DNA of 64,000 bases from Xanthomonas hortorum (lineage in GTDB: Bacteria > Pseudomonadota > Gammaproteobacteria > Xanthomonadales > Xanthomonadaceae), in NCBI RefSeq assembly GCF_002940005.1, contig NZ_MDEF01000017.1; one strand, 5' to 3'. Of the stretch, positions 7,697 through 16,283 are shown in pieces. The position numbers were made by a program, and so were the translations under genes. The notes beneath the pieces were generated by a model that saw nothing but the letters and a program-made list of their open reading frames with translations, had not been told where the DNA came from and searched no databases. Position 1 is the stretch's first letter; every line of letters starts with the position of its first letter.

Positions 7697-8878
7697 TCAG
7701 CCGCTAATGCGCGCACTGTCGCTGGCAAACACCACGCGCACGCACAAGCCACGCCCCTCGTTGCCTTCGCAGGTTTCGATGGTGGCTTCGTGCAGGCGTG
7801 CGATGCCGGCCACCAACGACAGCCCGATACCGCTGCCTTGCACCTCGCTGTCGGCAACCCGGTAAAAGCGTTCGAAGATGGACGCGCGTGCGCTCTCCGG
7901 CACGCCGGGGCCGTCATCGCTGACCTGCACGAACGGGTGCAGCACATCGGTGCGCAGGCAATAGCCGCAACTCACTTCAACCGTGCCATGGGTGCGGCCG
8001 TAGCGGATGGCGTTGTCGACCAGATTGCGGATCAGGATCCCCACTGCGTCCACATCGCAACGCAGGGTGCACGGTGCGGCTTCCAGTTGCAGAGTGATGT
8101 GGCGCGCATCGGCCTGCACGCTGAATTCGTCCAGTACATGGGTGATCAATTCGCCCATATCGACCTGCTGATACGCCGCCGATGTGATGCCTGCATCCAG
8201 CCGCGCCAGGTCCAGTAATTGCTCGGCCAGACGGTTGCTGCGGCGTGCGGTTTCCAGCAGCTGTTGCAGCGCCGCGTCCTTGGCTTCCAGCGTGGGCGCA
8301 CGCAGCGCGACTTCGGCATAGGCATGCAGCGCCGACAGCGGGGTGCGCAATTCGTGTGCGGCATCGGCAACGAAATCGCGTTCGGCCTGCACGGTTTTTT
8401 CCACCCGCGCCAGCAAGGTGTTGAAGGAGCCGATCAGCGGACGGATTTCATCCGGCACCTGGCCCAGCGGCACCGGTTCGGTATCCAGCCCGGTGCGTTG
8501 CACAATGGCGAGCGAAACGGCGCGCAGCGGCCCGAGCGAGGTGCGCACCGCCCACCACATCAGCAGGCCCAGGATCGCTAGCTGCGAGGTATTCAACACG
8601 ATGGCAGTGAGCGTCTGCTTCAGGCTGATGCGCGAGGACGCGTTGCCCATCGGGGTCTGGGTGTCTGCCACGTCGGGAGGGTCTGGGGTATCGAAGCGAT
8701 GCTCCAGCGTGTCCGGCAACACGGCGATCAATTGATCGCCAAACGTGTTGAGCTCCTGCTCGAACACGCTGTGATGGCCCTGGGTGACCAGTGCGACCAG
8801 GATCCACAGCGAGGTGGACCAGCTCAGCAACACGATTGCGGCCAGCGCCGCCAGCATGCGCGCCTGCAGCGATTTCAT
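7697..8878 (-). CDS. Two-component sensor histidine kinase
   Basis: A 393-residue inner-membrane kinase. TM1 spans about residues 8-31, a periplasmic sensor of about 55 residues follows, and TM2 is about 90-110. A short HAMP-like linker leads to the H-box DAAHELRTPLSAL (phosphorylated His175), the N-box NLVDNAIRYG, G1 DDGPGVP, the F-box FERFYR and G2 GSGIGLSLV. The architecture is like QseC/PmrB/TctE kinases. The ATG at 8878 overlaps the response-regulator stop by four bases, so the pair is translationally coupled. The periplasmic part (rich in Asp and Pro, residues 60-75) does not suggest a ligand. Confidence 0.92.
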   Translation of the reverse strand: MKSLQARMLAALAAIVLLSWSTSLWILVALVTQGHHSVFEQELNTFGDQLIAVLPDTLEHRFDTPDPPDVADTQTPMGNASSRISLKQTLTAIVLNTSQLAILGLLMWWAVRTSLGPLRAVSLAIVQRTGLDTEPVPLGQVPDEIRPLIGSFNTLLARVEKTVQAERDFVADAAHELRTPLSALHAYAEVALRAPTLEAKDAALQQLLETARRSNRLAEQLLDLARLDAGITSAAYQQVDMGELITHVLDEFSVQADARHITLQLEAAPCTLRCDVDAVGILIRNLVDNAIRYGRTHGTVEVSCGYCLRTDVLHPFVQVSDDGPGVPESARASIFERFYRVADSEVQGSGIGLSLVAGIARLHEATIETCEGNEGRGLCVRVVFASDSARISG

Positions 8879-9540
8879 TCGGGCGCCTTGCCGACCATGT
8901 AGCCCTGGCCATAAATGGTGGAGATGAGTTCGTCGCCCAGCTTGCGGCGCAACTGGTGCACATACACAGCGATCATGTTGCTGCCGCCTTCGGACGGGCC
9001 GCCGTAGACGCCTTCTTCCAGCTGATCCTTGGTGACCACGCGCCCGGCGCGTTCCATCAATGCGAGCAGCAGGCGGTATTCGTGCGCGCTCAGTGCGACC
9101 CACTTGCCGTCCCTGGTGACCTTGCGGCTGCTCGGGTCCACGCAGACATCGCCCTGCGTGAGCAGCGGCACCACGCGGCCCTGGCTGCGCCGGGTGATTG
9201 CGCGCAGCCGCGCCATCAGCTCATCGAACTGGAAGGGTTTCACCAGGTAATCGTCGGCACCGGCATCTAGGCCGCGGATGCGGTCGGTGAGCTGGCCGCG
9301 CGCCGTCAGAGCGATCACCGGGGTGGCGTCGTACTGGCCGCGCATGAAGCGGATCACGGTCAGCCCGGACTCGCCGGGCAAGCCGATATCCAGCAGCACT
9401 GCCGTGTAGCGATGGTCCACCAGCACGGTCTTGGCGGCGTTGGCACTACCGACATGGTCGATGGTCCAGGACTGCTGGCGCACGCCGGCGCAGATCGCGT
9501 TGGCCAGCATAGTGTCGTCTTCGACGAGGAGCAGGTGCAT
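8875..9540 (-). CDS. OmpR/PhoB-family response regulator
   Basis: A 221-residue regulator. The receiver domain (1-115) has the acidic pocket EDD at 7-9, phosphoacceptor Asp51 in AVLLDIGLPG, the LTARG switch region and the conserved Lys in LVKPFQFDEL. The C-terminal winged helix (about 125-221) contains LSAHEYRLLLALM, GRVVTKDQLEEGVYG and the recognition helix region NMIAVYVHQLRRKLG. It is co-transcribed with the kinase downstream. I start at 9540 (MHLLLVEDDT) because the family always begins a few residues before the first strand; the frame extends further but is not domain-like. Its regulon is unknown. Confidence 0.93.
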   Translation of the reverse strand: MHLLLVEDDTMLANAICAGVRQQSWTIDHVGSANAAKTVLVDHRYTAVLLDIGLPGESGLTVIRFMRGQYDATPVIALTARGQLTDRIRGLDAGADDYLVKPFQFDELMARLRAITRRSQGRVVPLLTQGDVCVDPSSRKVTRDGKWVALSAHEYRLLLALMERAGRVVTKDQLEEGVYGGPSEGGSNMIAVYVHQLRRKLGDELISTIYGQGYMVGKAPE

Positions 9541-9691
9541 AGAGGTTCCGCCGGGCACGGGGCCAGTCCGAGATGCGCGCCACTGTCGGAGGTCGCCATT
9601 AGGCAAATATTAGTGCATGGCCCAGGCATGCATTCCAGCGCGGCCGGCGGCGTTGTCCCGGTGGCCGAAGTCACCGGGCCGGCGGTGCCGC

Positions 9692-10579
9692 TCAGCGCTG
9701 CAGGATGGCGCGCAACCCCGCTTCCAGGCCTGGGTACTGGAAGCGGAAGCCGGCTGCGAGCGCACGCTGCGGCAGCACCCGCTGGCTGATCAGCAGCAGC
9801 TCGGCCATTTCGCCGAAGCCCAGCCGCAGCAGGCCGGCAGGCAGCGCCAGCAGCGCCGGGCGGTGCAGCACCCGGGCCAGCGTGCGCACGAACTCGGCGT
9901 TGGTGACCGGGGTCGGTGCAGTGGCGTTGTAGGCGCCAGCTTCGCCGTGCTCGAGCAGCCACAGCAGCAACGCGACCATGTCGGCGCGGTGGATCCAGCT
10001 CATCCAGTGGCCGCCATTGCCGAACGGGCCGCCGCCGCCAAAGCGGAACGCCGGCAGCATGCGCGCCAGCGCGCCGCCATCGCGGTCGAGCACGATGCCG
10101 GTGCGCACCCAGCTCACGCGCGGGCCCAGTGCGGCGATCTTGGCCGCTTCGGCCTCCCAGTCGCGACACAACACGGCGGAAAAATCGTTGCCGGCGCTGT
10201 CTGCTTCGGTCAGCGCGGTGTCGCCACGTTCGCCGTAATAGCCCACCGCCGAGCCGGAGATCAGCACGGACGGGCGCTGCTCGGCCGGTTGCTGCGCGAT
10301 CCAGGCCTGCAGTTGCCGGGTGATGCCCAGCCGCGATGCGCGAAATTGCTGCTTGCGTGCGTCGGTCCAGCGGCAGGCCGCCAGCGGCTCGCCGGCCAGG
10401 TTGATGACGGCATCGGCTTGCACGCCGTCCAGCGTCTCCACGGCGGTGATGCCGGGCAGGGTGCGGCTGGCGCGGCGGGGATCGCGCGTCAGTACGCTGA
10501 CCTGATGCCCGGCGCGCAGCAAGGCCGGGCACAGCGCCTGGCCGATAAAGCCGGTGCCGCCGGTGATGAGCAACTGCAT
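9692..10579 (-). CDS. TIGR01777 family NAD(P)-binding epimerase-like protein
   Basis: A 295-residue extended short-chain dehydrogenase fold protein. The N-terminal Rossmann motif is LLITGGTGFIGQAL. The middle carries VINLAGEPLAACRWTDARK and SGSAVGYYG, and the C-terminal DUF1731-like domain has GFGEMAELLLISQRVLPQRA and FRFQYPGLEAGLRAIL. This is the YfcH/Slr1223 family, whose substrate is unknown; plant members act in cell division or chloroplast functions. The ATG at 10579 follows CAGGAGTCTCC; seven extra residues upstream are excluded. It stands alone on the minus strand between the two-component genes and the DUF4142 gene. Confidence 0.87.
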   Translation of the reverse strand: MQLLITGGTGFIGQALCPALLRAGHQVSVLTRDPRRASRTLPGITAVETLDGVQADAVINLAGEPLAACRWTDARKQQFRASRLGITRQLQAWIAQQPAEQRPSVLISGSAVGYYGERGDTALTEADSAGNDFSAVLCRDWEAEAAKIAALGPRVSWVRTGIVLDRDGGALARMLPAFRFGGGGPFGNGGHWMSWIHRADMVALLLWLLEHGEAGAYNATAPTPVTNAEFVRTLARVLHRPALLALPAGLLRLGFGEMAELLLISQRVLPQRALAAGFRFQYPGLEAGLRAILQR

Positions 10580-10770
10580 GAGTGGAGACTCCTGGACCAA
10601 GGCGATGCGGCACGATAGGCCAGGGCGGGCGGCAGCGCAGTGAAGTCGATGCCTTGCCAGTGCTGCGATAGATCACGGCGTGTTGCACCGAGCTGATCGC
10701 TGCGCGCAGCCCAAACGCAAACGCGCCGGACCAGCCGGCGCGTTGCGCGATCGTTAAAACAGCCGAGCGC

Positions 10771-11364
10771 TTACTTCGACGAAGACACCGCGTGGGCGCG
10801 CTCGAAGTGCGCCGACACCACGCGGCGGCTTTCTTCCAGATGCTGCTTGACCGCGGCGCTTTCTGCGGCGGGCAGCAGTTCGGAGTCGATGATCTTGATG
10901 GTGTCGCCGTGGTCGATGACCATGGTGCGCATGAAGCCGTTGCGATATGCATCCTTGCCGTCGGGAAGGGTCAAGGTCTGCGACAGCGCATCAGCGGAAG
11001 CCTTGCCCTTGGCGCGCATCGCATCGGCGCGCGCGCTGCCGGTGGCACCCAAGGCCTTGCACTTTTCGAGATTGGCTTCGTGGTCGTGCAGCATCTGCCT
11101 GGCGAATGCGTCGGTGGCGCCGCCCATGTCCTGCGCGATGGCCTGCTTGGCCAGCGCGATTTCGTTTTCATCCAGCGCCGCCAGCACGCCCAGCACTGCG
11201 CCATCGCCCTTGGCCAATTCGGCTGCGCCGGTACCGCTGACCGGTGCGGCAGTGGGTTCCGGCGACACCGCCGGTGCGGTGCGCGAGGCGTCGCCGCCGG
11301 GGCGATCACATGCGGTAAGCGTCAGCATGGCGAACAACGAGGTAGCAACAAGAAGGGATTTCAT
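10771..11364 (-). CDS. DUF4142 ferritin-like periplasmic lipoprotein
   Basis: A 197-residue protein starting MKSLLVATSLFAMLTLTAC, a lipoprotein signal with Cys19. Asp directly follows the Cys (CDRPGG), the classical inner-membrane retention signal. The mature part is an all-helical domain with ALDENEIALAKQAIAQ, FARQMLHDHEANLEKCKALG and MVIDHGDTIKIIDSELLPAA, whose spaced His and Glu residues mark DUF4142, a ferritin-like four-helix family of unknown function. The frame extends to 11463, but the extra 33 residues are not signal-like. DUF4142 genes are often stress-induced; nothing in the promoter here tells how it is controlled. Confidence 0.85.
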   Translation of the reverse strand: MKSLLVATSLFAMLTLTACDRPGGDASRTAPAVSPEPTAAPVSGTGAAELAKGDGAVLGVLAALDENEIALAKQAIAQDMGGATDAFARQMLHDHEANLEKCKALGATGSARADAMRAKGKASADALSQTLTLPDGKDAYRNGFMRTMVIDHGDTIKIIDSELLPAAESAAVKQHLEESRRVVSAHFERAHAVSSSK

Positions 11365-11463
11365 GGACGTCCTGAGCGTTGAAGAAACCGCCGGCAGGTG
11401 CCGACGGCAAAATGCAAAGGAGCCGCTGCGCGGCTCCGGTAATGCGCGGGTGGAGTTATGCAC

Positions 11464-11730
11464 TCACGCCCACTGGGTCTGGGCTACCGACCCGAGGCCC
11501 AGCGGCCTGGCCGGAGCATGCACTGCGTCCTGCGCGCTGCGACAGATACGCGTCATGCGTGCGGTGCGTTCGCGAATCACCGCGTGTTCGCTGGCCGGCG
11601 CACTGCCCAACAGACTGGCCACATGAAAGCCAAGGATGTCCTCCGCGCGGTCGCCCTGGTCGCTGACGATGTGCGGTACCAACCGCTCCAATCGTTCCAG
11701 CTCCTGCTGCACTTGATACGGGGTTTTCAT
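11464..11730 (-). CDS. Conserved small hypothetical protein
   Basis: An 88-residue soluble protein starting MKTPYQVQQELERLERLVPH, after a good ribosome-binding site (TTGGAGAACGTC) at 11730. It is helical and rich in charged residues, with no cysteine-rich or membrane motif and no recognised family. The longer frame (to 11901) overlaps nothing useful and lacks coding character. It lies 43 bases downstream of another small gene on the same strand, so the two may form a unit of stress-type proteins together with DUF4142. Function unknown. Confidence 0.65.
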   Translation of the reverse strand: MKTPYQVQQELERLERLVPHIVSDQGDRAEDILGFHVASLLGSAPASEHAVIRERTARMTRICRSAQDAVHAPARPLGLGSVAQTQWA

Positions 11731-11773
11731 GACGTTCTCCAATGAATAACGGGTCCTGCTGACACTGACGTAC

Positions 11774-12055
11774 TCAACTATTGCGCATGCCCAGACGCTG
11801 CCAGCAATCGGTGGCCAACTGCTCGTAATTGGACTGGGTGTTGGATGAAATGAAGTGATGTTCCAGGCGGTCGCGAAACAATCGCAGACGCTCCTGATCA
11901 CTTGAACGCGGTGCCTGCAGATAGATATCGCAGGCCATTTTCACCACCGGTGACAACTCGCTGAACTTGCCTGCACCAAGGTTGCCCTGGGCATGCCGCG
12001 CCTGCCAATGCGCGATTTCGGCTTGTACATCGATAACGGAGGGGTCTCTGCTCAT
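11774..12055 (-). CDS. Conserved small hypothetical protein
   Basis: A 93-residue soluble, probably all-helical protein. It starts MSRDPSVIDVQAEIAHWQAR and contains FSELSPVVKMACDIYLQAP and LRLFRDRLEHHFISS, an acidic-basic mix without a nucleotide or metal motif. It resembles small proteins of unknown function I associate with Xanthomonas genomes; I cannot name a domain. It is the first gene of a likely two-gene unit. The 388 bases upstream contain no gene on this strand, leaving room for its promoter. Confidence 0.6.
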   Translation of the reverse strand: MSRDPSVIDVQAEIAHWQARHAQGNLGAGKFSELSPVVKMACDIYLQAPRSSDQERLRLFRDRLEHHFISSNTQSNYEQLATDCWQRLGMRNS

Positions 12056-12443
12056 GACTTCGGGTGGTCCGGGTTAAACAAACTTGACGTGCAGGGTAAC
12101 TGCGGGTATGTCAACGAATGATCATCGAACGCGACCATTGGCTCTTCGTGCGGCCGTATTGCCTTAATTGGTCAGCGTGTTCATGGATCTCTACACGCTG
12201 CATATGCACTGCGGCCTACATGCGAATTCCAGCGTCGACCGGAACTGACCACACGCGGCTCATGCACCGGCCTGTATTACTTTGAGCGGATCGATGCGCC
12301 GCTCAAACGAGCGCAGCGCAAAGATGAATACGACAAATTGCGCTGGAAACAGCCGTGTTTTACGGAAGATTCTGAACCGCTCTACACCTGTGTAACGTCT
12401 GATCCGTAAGCTCTGCAGCGACGTAATGGAGAGAGCACCCAGG
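12056..12443. other. Gene-free interval
   Basis: No convincing coding frame. The first 120 bases are relatively AT-rich (GGGTTAAACAAACTTGAC and similar) and probably hold the promoter of the minus-strand small gene. A frame on the minus strand (12260-12553) lacks a ribosome-binding site and coding character. Confidence 0.5.
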
Positions 12444-12608
12444 ATGCAGGATAGCGAAAGCAGTCGCAGCAAGCCGCAGCACGCCAGCGGCACATCGGAA
12501 GCACGCGTATGGTGGCATGCCTTGTTGGAGTTACGTGGCGGGCGCGTCGCCATCAGCCTAGTCGTGGTGCTTGTGATTGTGCTTGGGGTCTACCTGGTAC
12601 TGAAGTGA
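12444..12608 (+). CDS. Small tail-anchored membrane protein (possible)
   Basis: A 54-residue frame beginning MQDSESSRSKPQHASG, polar for 30 residues and ending in one clear transmembrane helix (VAISLVVVLVIVLGVYLVLK). I prefer the ATG at 12444 because GGAGAG stands ten bases before it; an ATG at 12426 lies on that site. It is preceded and followed by non-coding DNA and runs towards the DUF3182 gene 99 bases downstream. There is no recognised family. It is a candidate small inner-membrane protein, supported only by composition, the helix and the ribosome-binding site. Confidence 0.4.
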   Translation: MQDSESSRSKPQHASGTSEARVWWHALLELRGGRVAISLVVVLVIVLGVYLVLK

Positions 12609-12706
12609 AACGCTAGCGCAACCCGCGTGCGCTAACGCATTGCAGGTTTCAGGTGCGCGATTAGAGCCAGAACGATCAAGCGGCCGAGCGCCGCGAGGGG
12701 AACGTG

Positions 12707-13792
12707 ATGGCACACAAGCGGTATCGGCAGGTGCTGGGGCACGTCACGCGTCTGGTGCCCGAACACGGCCATGAGCGGATCACGCATGCGTGGGTGTGCA
12801 GCGAAATTGAACGTTTGCTGGGCGCGCATGATGCAACAGCGGCCGTTGATGATGCCGCAGTCTTCCATGTGCCAGACGAGACCCTGACCACCGAGCAGGC
12901 GCATGGCTTGGGAATCGACGACAACGGCGATCTGCTGGGCGGCATCGTGCCGCACGCGTTTCTGGCGACCAAAGTGATTGGCCATCCGCTGATCGCCGAC
13001 GATGCGGCCAGCATCCCTGGCTGGAATCAGGCGCTGGCCACAGCGCTGATCCCGGCTACGCTACCGGGCTACACGGTGTTTTCGCGTGCCGATGCCGAGC
13101 ACGCACTGGATGCATTGCTGCCAGGCGGAGGGGTGCGACTCAAGTTGCCGACCGGCGTCGGTGGCAATGGTCAATGGCGCATCGCCAGTGCCGCGCAGCT
13201 GGCAGATGCACTGGACAGCCTGCCTGACTGCTATCTTGCGACGCACGGTGCCGTGCTGGAGCGCAACGTCCTGCATGCAGTCACGCATAGCGTTGGCGAG
13301 TTGTGTGTTGCCGGAATTCAGATCGCCTATTTCGGCACGCAATGCAACGTGCGCAACGCGCAGGATGACGAGGTCTATGGCGGCTCGTCGCTGCAGGTGT
13401 ATCGCGGATCGCTCGAAGCGCTGGCCGCCACCGCGCTGTCGGCATTGCAGAAACACGTGGTCGAACAGGCCTGCAGATACGATCGATTCATCACTGCCGC
13501 CTATCCTGAGTTGCACATCTCGCGCCGCAACTATGATGTGGTCAGCGGTGAAGATGCGCAGGCTGGGCTGATCTGCGGCGTGCTGGAGCAATCCTGGCGG
13601 GTCGGTGGCGCCACCCCGGCCGAGCTCGCTGCAATCGCCCGCTTTCAGCAAGACCCGGCATTGCAATGGGTGACAGCATCCACGCATGAGATCTATCAGG
13701 GCGAACCGCCGGCCGATGCGCAGATCTACTACCGCGCCGAGCATGCCGGGCCAGGTCCGCGCTACAAATACAGGAGGGTATCCAGCACCTAA
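12707..13792 (+). CDS. DUF3182 family protein, ATP-grasp-like
   Basis: A 361-residue soluble protein I recognise as DUF3182. Its centre has RLKLPTGVGGNGQWRIAS (about residue 145), which looks like the lysine plus glycine-rich nucleotide loop of ATP-grasp enzymes. ATHGAVLERNVLHAV and ELCVAGIQIAYFGTQ resemble the strand carrying the adenine-contact and acidic residues. The C-terminal ISRRNYDVVSGEDAQ would close the site. ATP-grasp enzymes join a carboxylate to an amine or thiol, so a ligase role is a reasonable inference, not proven. GAGGGG lies seven bases before the ATG at 12707. Its stop overlaps the start of the hydrolase gene by one base. Confidence 0.75.
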   Translation: MAHKRYRQVLGHVTRLVPEHGHERITHAWVCSEIERLLGAHDATAAVDDAAVFHVPDETLTTEQAHGLGIDDNGDLLGGIVPHAFLATKVIGHPLIADDAASIPGWNQALATALIPATLPGYTVFSRADAEHALDALLPGGGVRLKLPTGVGGNGQWRIASAAQLADALDSLPDCYLATHGAVLERNVLHAVTHSVGELCVAGIQIAYFGTQCNVRNAQDDEVYGGSSLQVYRGSLEALAATALSALQKHVVEQACRYDRFITAAYPELHISRRNYDVVSGEDAQAGLICGVLEQSWRVGGATPAELAAIARFQQDPALQWVTASTHEIYQGEPPADAQIYYRAEHAGPGPRYKYRRVSST

Positions 13793-14658
13793 TGGAAGCC
13801 AAACTTTCCAGCATCCAAATTCCCGTCGACCAGGACGCACTCAGCGGTACCTTGCTCACGCCGTCTGGCATGCCGGCCGTGTTGTTCGTGCACGGCTGGG
13901 GTGGCAGCCAGCACCACAATCTGCTGCGCGCACGCGAGGCAGTGGGCCTGGGCTGCATCTGCATGACTTTCGACCTGCGTGGTCACGAAGGCTACGCATC
14001 AATGCGCCAAACCGTGACGCGTGCGCAGAACCTGGACGACATCAAGGCCGCCTACGATCAGCTCGCGCATCTGCCGTATGTGGATGCGCAGTCGATCGCC
14101 GTGGTTGGGCTGAGCTACGGCGGTTATCTGTCTGCGCTGCTGACGCGCGAGCGCCCGGTGGAATGGCTGGCATTGCGCTCGCCTGCAATCTACAAGGACG
14201 AACATTGGGACCACCCCAAGGTCAGCCTCAATGCCGATCCGGAGTTGATGGACTACCGCCAGCGCACGCTGACGCCCGATGACAACATCGCCCTGGCCGC
14301 CTGCGCGCAGTACAAGGGCGATGTGCTGCTGGTGGAAGCAGAAAAGGATGTCATCGTGCCGCACCCGGTGTTGCGCAATTACGCCGATGCCTTCGTCAAT
14401 GCGCGCTCGCTGAGCACGCGTGTGATTGCCGGCGCCGACCATGCCTTGAGCGTCAAGGAGCATCAACAGCATTACACGCGCGCATTGATCGACTGGTTGA
14501 CCGAAAAGGTTGTCGGGCGTCGGATCGCGTTGGCCAAGGAAGTGGTGGCTGCACGCAAGCAATTGCTCAAGGAGCAGGGCGACGCGGTATCGTCCTCGGG
14601 GCAGGGCGCGCGTGAGTTTCTTGGCGATATCCGGGCAGTGGAAAAGACCTCCGGTTGA
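13792..14658 (+). CDS. Alpha/beta hydrolase coupled to the DUF3182 gene
   Basis: A 288-residue cytoplasmic alpha/beta-hydrolase. The oxyanion region is VLFVHGWGGSQHH (about residue 31). The nucleophile elbow is VVGLSYGGYLSA (Ser about residue 105), the acid is in LLVEAEKDVIVPH, and the base His is in VIAGADHALS. This matches dienelactone hydrolase/peptidase S9-like esterases. The last 50 residues form a charged helical tail (RIALAKEVVAARKQLLKEQG) beyond the catalytic domain. The ATG at 13792 shares a base with the DUF3182 stop (TAATG), so the two are coupled and probably act on related substrates. A strong terminator follows. Confidence 0.85.
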   Translation: MEAKLSSIQIPVDQDALSGTLLTPSGMPAVLFVHGWGGSQHHNLLRAREAVGLGCICMTFDLRGHEGYASMRQTVTRAQNLDDIKAAYDQLAHLPYVDAQSIAVVGLSYGGYLSALLTRERPVEWLALRSPAIYKDEHWDHPKVSLNADPELMDYRQRTLTPDDNIALAACAQYKGDVLLVEAEKDVIVPHPVLRNYADAFVNARSLSTRVIAGADHALSVKEHQQHYTRALIDWLTEKVVGRRIALAKEVVAARKQLLKEQGDAVSSSGQGAREFLGDIRAVEKTSG

Positions 14659-14708
14659 TCTGGAGCAGTGGCTGATCACGCCATGTTCGATCATCACGAA
14701 CGCGCGGC

Positions 14709-14741
14709 AAAAAAAAACGGGCCCATTGGGCCCGTTCTTTA
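14709..14741. terminator. Bidirectional rho-independent terminator
   Basis: A perfect nine-base stem, AACGGGCCC (14716-14724) and GGGCCCGTT (14728-14736), with loop ATT. An A-run lies on the left and TCTTTATT on the right, so it can stop transcripts from the hydrolase gene on the plus strand and from the glycine-zipper gene on the minus strand. Confidence 0.9.
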
Positions 14742-14790
14742 TTCATTACGCTCGCGCTTTCACTGCATTGAAGCGCTGGATCGAGACGAG

Positions 14791-15612
14791 TTACACGCGT
14801 GGATCGGTCGGGTTACGACGTGCGGCTTCGTCGTGATGCTCGGAATCGAATGCCTCGCGCACGGCATGCTTGGCCTTTTCCCAGCTCAGACGCGAGTTGG
14901 ACTTGAAGCGGTCCCAGCCATCGCCCAGGTCTCGTTCCAGATTGTCGTCCCACTGGCGGCCGGCGTGCTGCTGGCGTGCCTGCATGCCGTAGCGATATGC
15001 CGGACGATAATCGTCGTACGAATAGTCGGCATCGCGATAACCTGCGCTGTCGAAGCGACCTTCGTAATGGGTGTCGCCATCGCGATACACGCTGTGCGTG
15101 CGATCGGCGCGCTCCCAGGCATCGCGTGCAGCCAGACGTGCGTCGTCCCATTCCAGGCGCGATTCGCCACGGTTGCGCGGCCACTCGCCGGCCAGGGACG
15201 CTTCGGTTTCTTCCCAGGTGCTGGTCGGACGCGTCTCGCGTGCCTGCAGACCGAACCCGTAAACCGTTGCGTAATCGCGATCGTAATCGGTGCCTTCCTT
15301 GTAGTAAGGACGGTTCTGATGTTCCTGGCGCCAGTATTCGGACTCGACGGTCGGGTCCAGGCGTTCCGCCACGCCCTTGCCGGCAGCAGCACCAGCCACA
15401 ACACCGACTGCCGCACCGATCAAGGTCCCCAGCGGGCCGAACACGGTGCCGGCCAACGCGCCGGCTGCAGCGCCGCCCGCGATACCACCAACGCCCACGC
15501 CAACCGGATGCGATCCGGGTGCACCGGAGATCGGGTCACGATTCGAATCCTGTGCTTCTGCTGCGCGTTCCTGCTTATCCAGCTTGTCTAGATTGCTGTC
15601 GTGATTGGTCAT
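14791..15612 (-). CDS. Glycine-zipper protein with repeated acidic-aromatic domain
   Basis: A 273-residue protein starting MTNHDSNLDKLDKQERAAEA, with CGGAGACGAC as ribosome-binding site before 15612. Residues 35-80 are a glycine zipper (GIAGGAAAGALAGTVFGPLG and TLIGAAVGVVAGAAAGKGVA), able to insert in or associate with a membrane. The rest is rich in Asp, Tyr, Arg and Trp, with loosely repeated units such as YGFGLQARETRPTSTWEE and YRYGMQARQQHAGRQWDD. Each unit pairs a YxxGxQAR motif with a Trp-rich acidic stretch. It resembles stress-type proteins with a glycine zipper but I cannot assign a named function. No signal peptide is visible. The frame extends to 15771 without coding character. Confidence 0.75.
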   Translation of the reverse strand: MTNHDSNLDKLDKQERAAEAQDSNRDPISGAPGSHPVGVGVGGIAGGAAAGALAGTVFGPLGTLIGAAVGVVAGAAAGKGVAERLDPTVESEYWRQEHQNRPYYKEGTDYDRDYATVYGFGLQARETRPTSTWEETEASLAGEWPRNRGESRLEWDDARLAARDAWERADRTHSVYRDGDTHYEGRFDSAGYRDADYSYDDYRPAYRYGMQARQQHAGRQWDDNLERDLGDGWDRFKSNSRLSWEKAKHAVREAFDSEHHDEAARRNPTDPRV

Positions 15613-16283
15613 GTCGTCTCCGGCTGTCTGGTGGATGCGGTCTGTGGATACAGATCGCCAACGTGGCGCCACCATGGCCATGCAGGAGTGAAACGCGTGT
15701 GCGTAGATGTGAGCATCATCGCGACATGCCTGAACTGTGCACGAGTGCAGTGCGGATGAGGTTGGTGACATACCGCTGCAATATTTTCCCGCAGAAATTA
15801 AGGTGCATGCGCGGGTTTTCTACTTTCCCCTTGATGCACAGCAATGGCGTCTACAGACGACCTCAATCAAGTTTTCGAGCCGACAACTTGGAAGCCTCCA
15901 AGCCGCGTTAGCAGAGGGCGAGGTGCCTTCAACGCTAGTGGGACACGCCGTGAATCTATCGATGCCGCCAAAGAGTCCTGCAAGCGGTGAGGACACCGCA
16001 CCAGAAAACTTGCAGGTTGCTTTGTTGAAAAATGCCCACCGACCATCTCGACTGGTCCTTGCCGGCCTACCGTCGCGGGACCTTACGCGGCATGGATGCC
16101 GCGTAAGAGCCTACACGGACGTACTTGCGGCGTGTCCCGAGATGGTGGGCCGGCAAGGGCCCTGCAGAAAAGCTAAAAGATCAACCGCTCTACAACTGAT
16201 CTATCCGCGCCATCCAACCACTCCAAGACAACCCAGATTTCGAGTTGCAGCGTCGGTTTTTAGATGCGAAAGCACACGCACAC
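15613..16283. other. Gene-free interval with repeat element
   Basis: No gene is supported in these 671 bases. Bases 15613-15900 probably hold the promoter of the glycine-zipper gene. The remainder is mostly a palindromic repeat element (listed separately) that creates spurious open frames. Confidence 0.6.
15914..16205 (+). repeat. Composite palindromic intergenic element, copy 1
   Basis: Shares long blocks with 21650-21972: GAGGGCG-GGTGCC, GGGACACGCCGTGAATC near the left end, ACCGACCAT-TCGACTGGTCC in the centre, then a long block from 16068 to about 16150 and a CCGCTCTACAACTG right end. Inside is an 11-base inverted repeat TTACGCGGCAT / ATGCCGCGTAA with a two-base loop (16083-16106). A GGGACACGCC left part and GGCGTGTCCC right part (16125-16140 region) are inverted. 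No transposase is present. Confidence 0.8.

Noticed and set aside
9360..10952. A 530-codon minus-strand frame across the response regulator and the epimerase
   Set aside because: Overlaps two well-supported genes in another frame; its translation is low complexity.
16030..16205. Small frames encoding HGRTxxxSRDGG-type peptides
   Set aside because: These come from the palindromic repeat element and recur in copy 2; they are a frequent annotation artefact.
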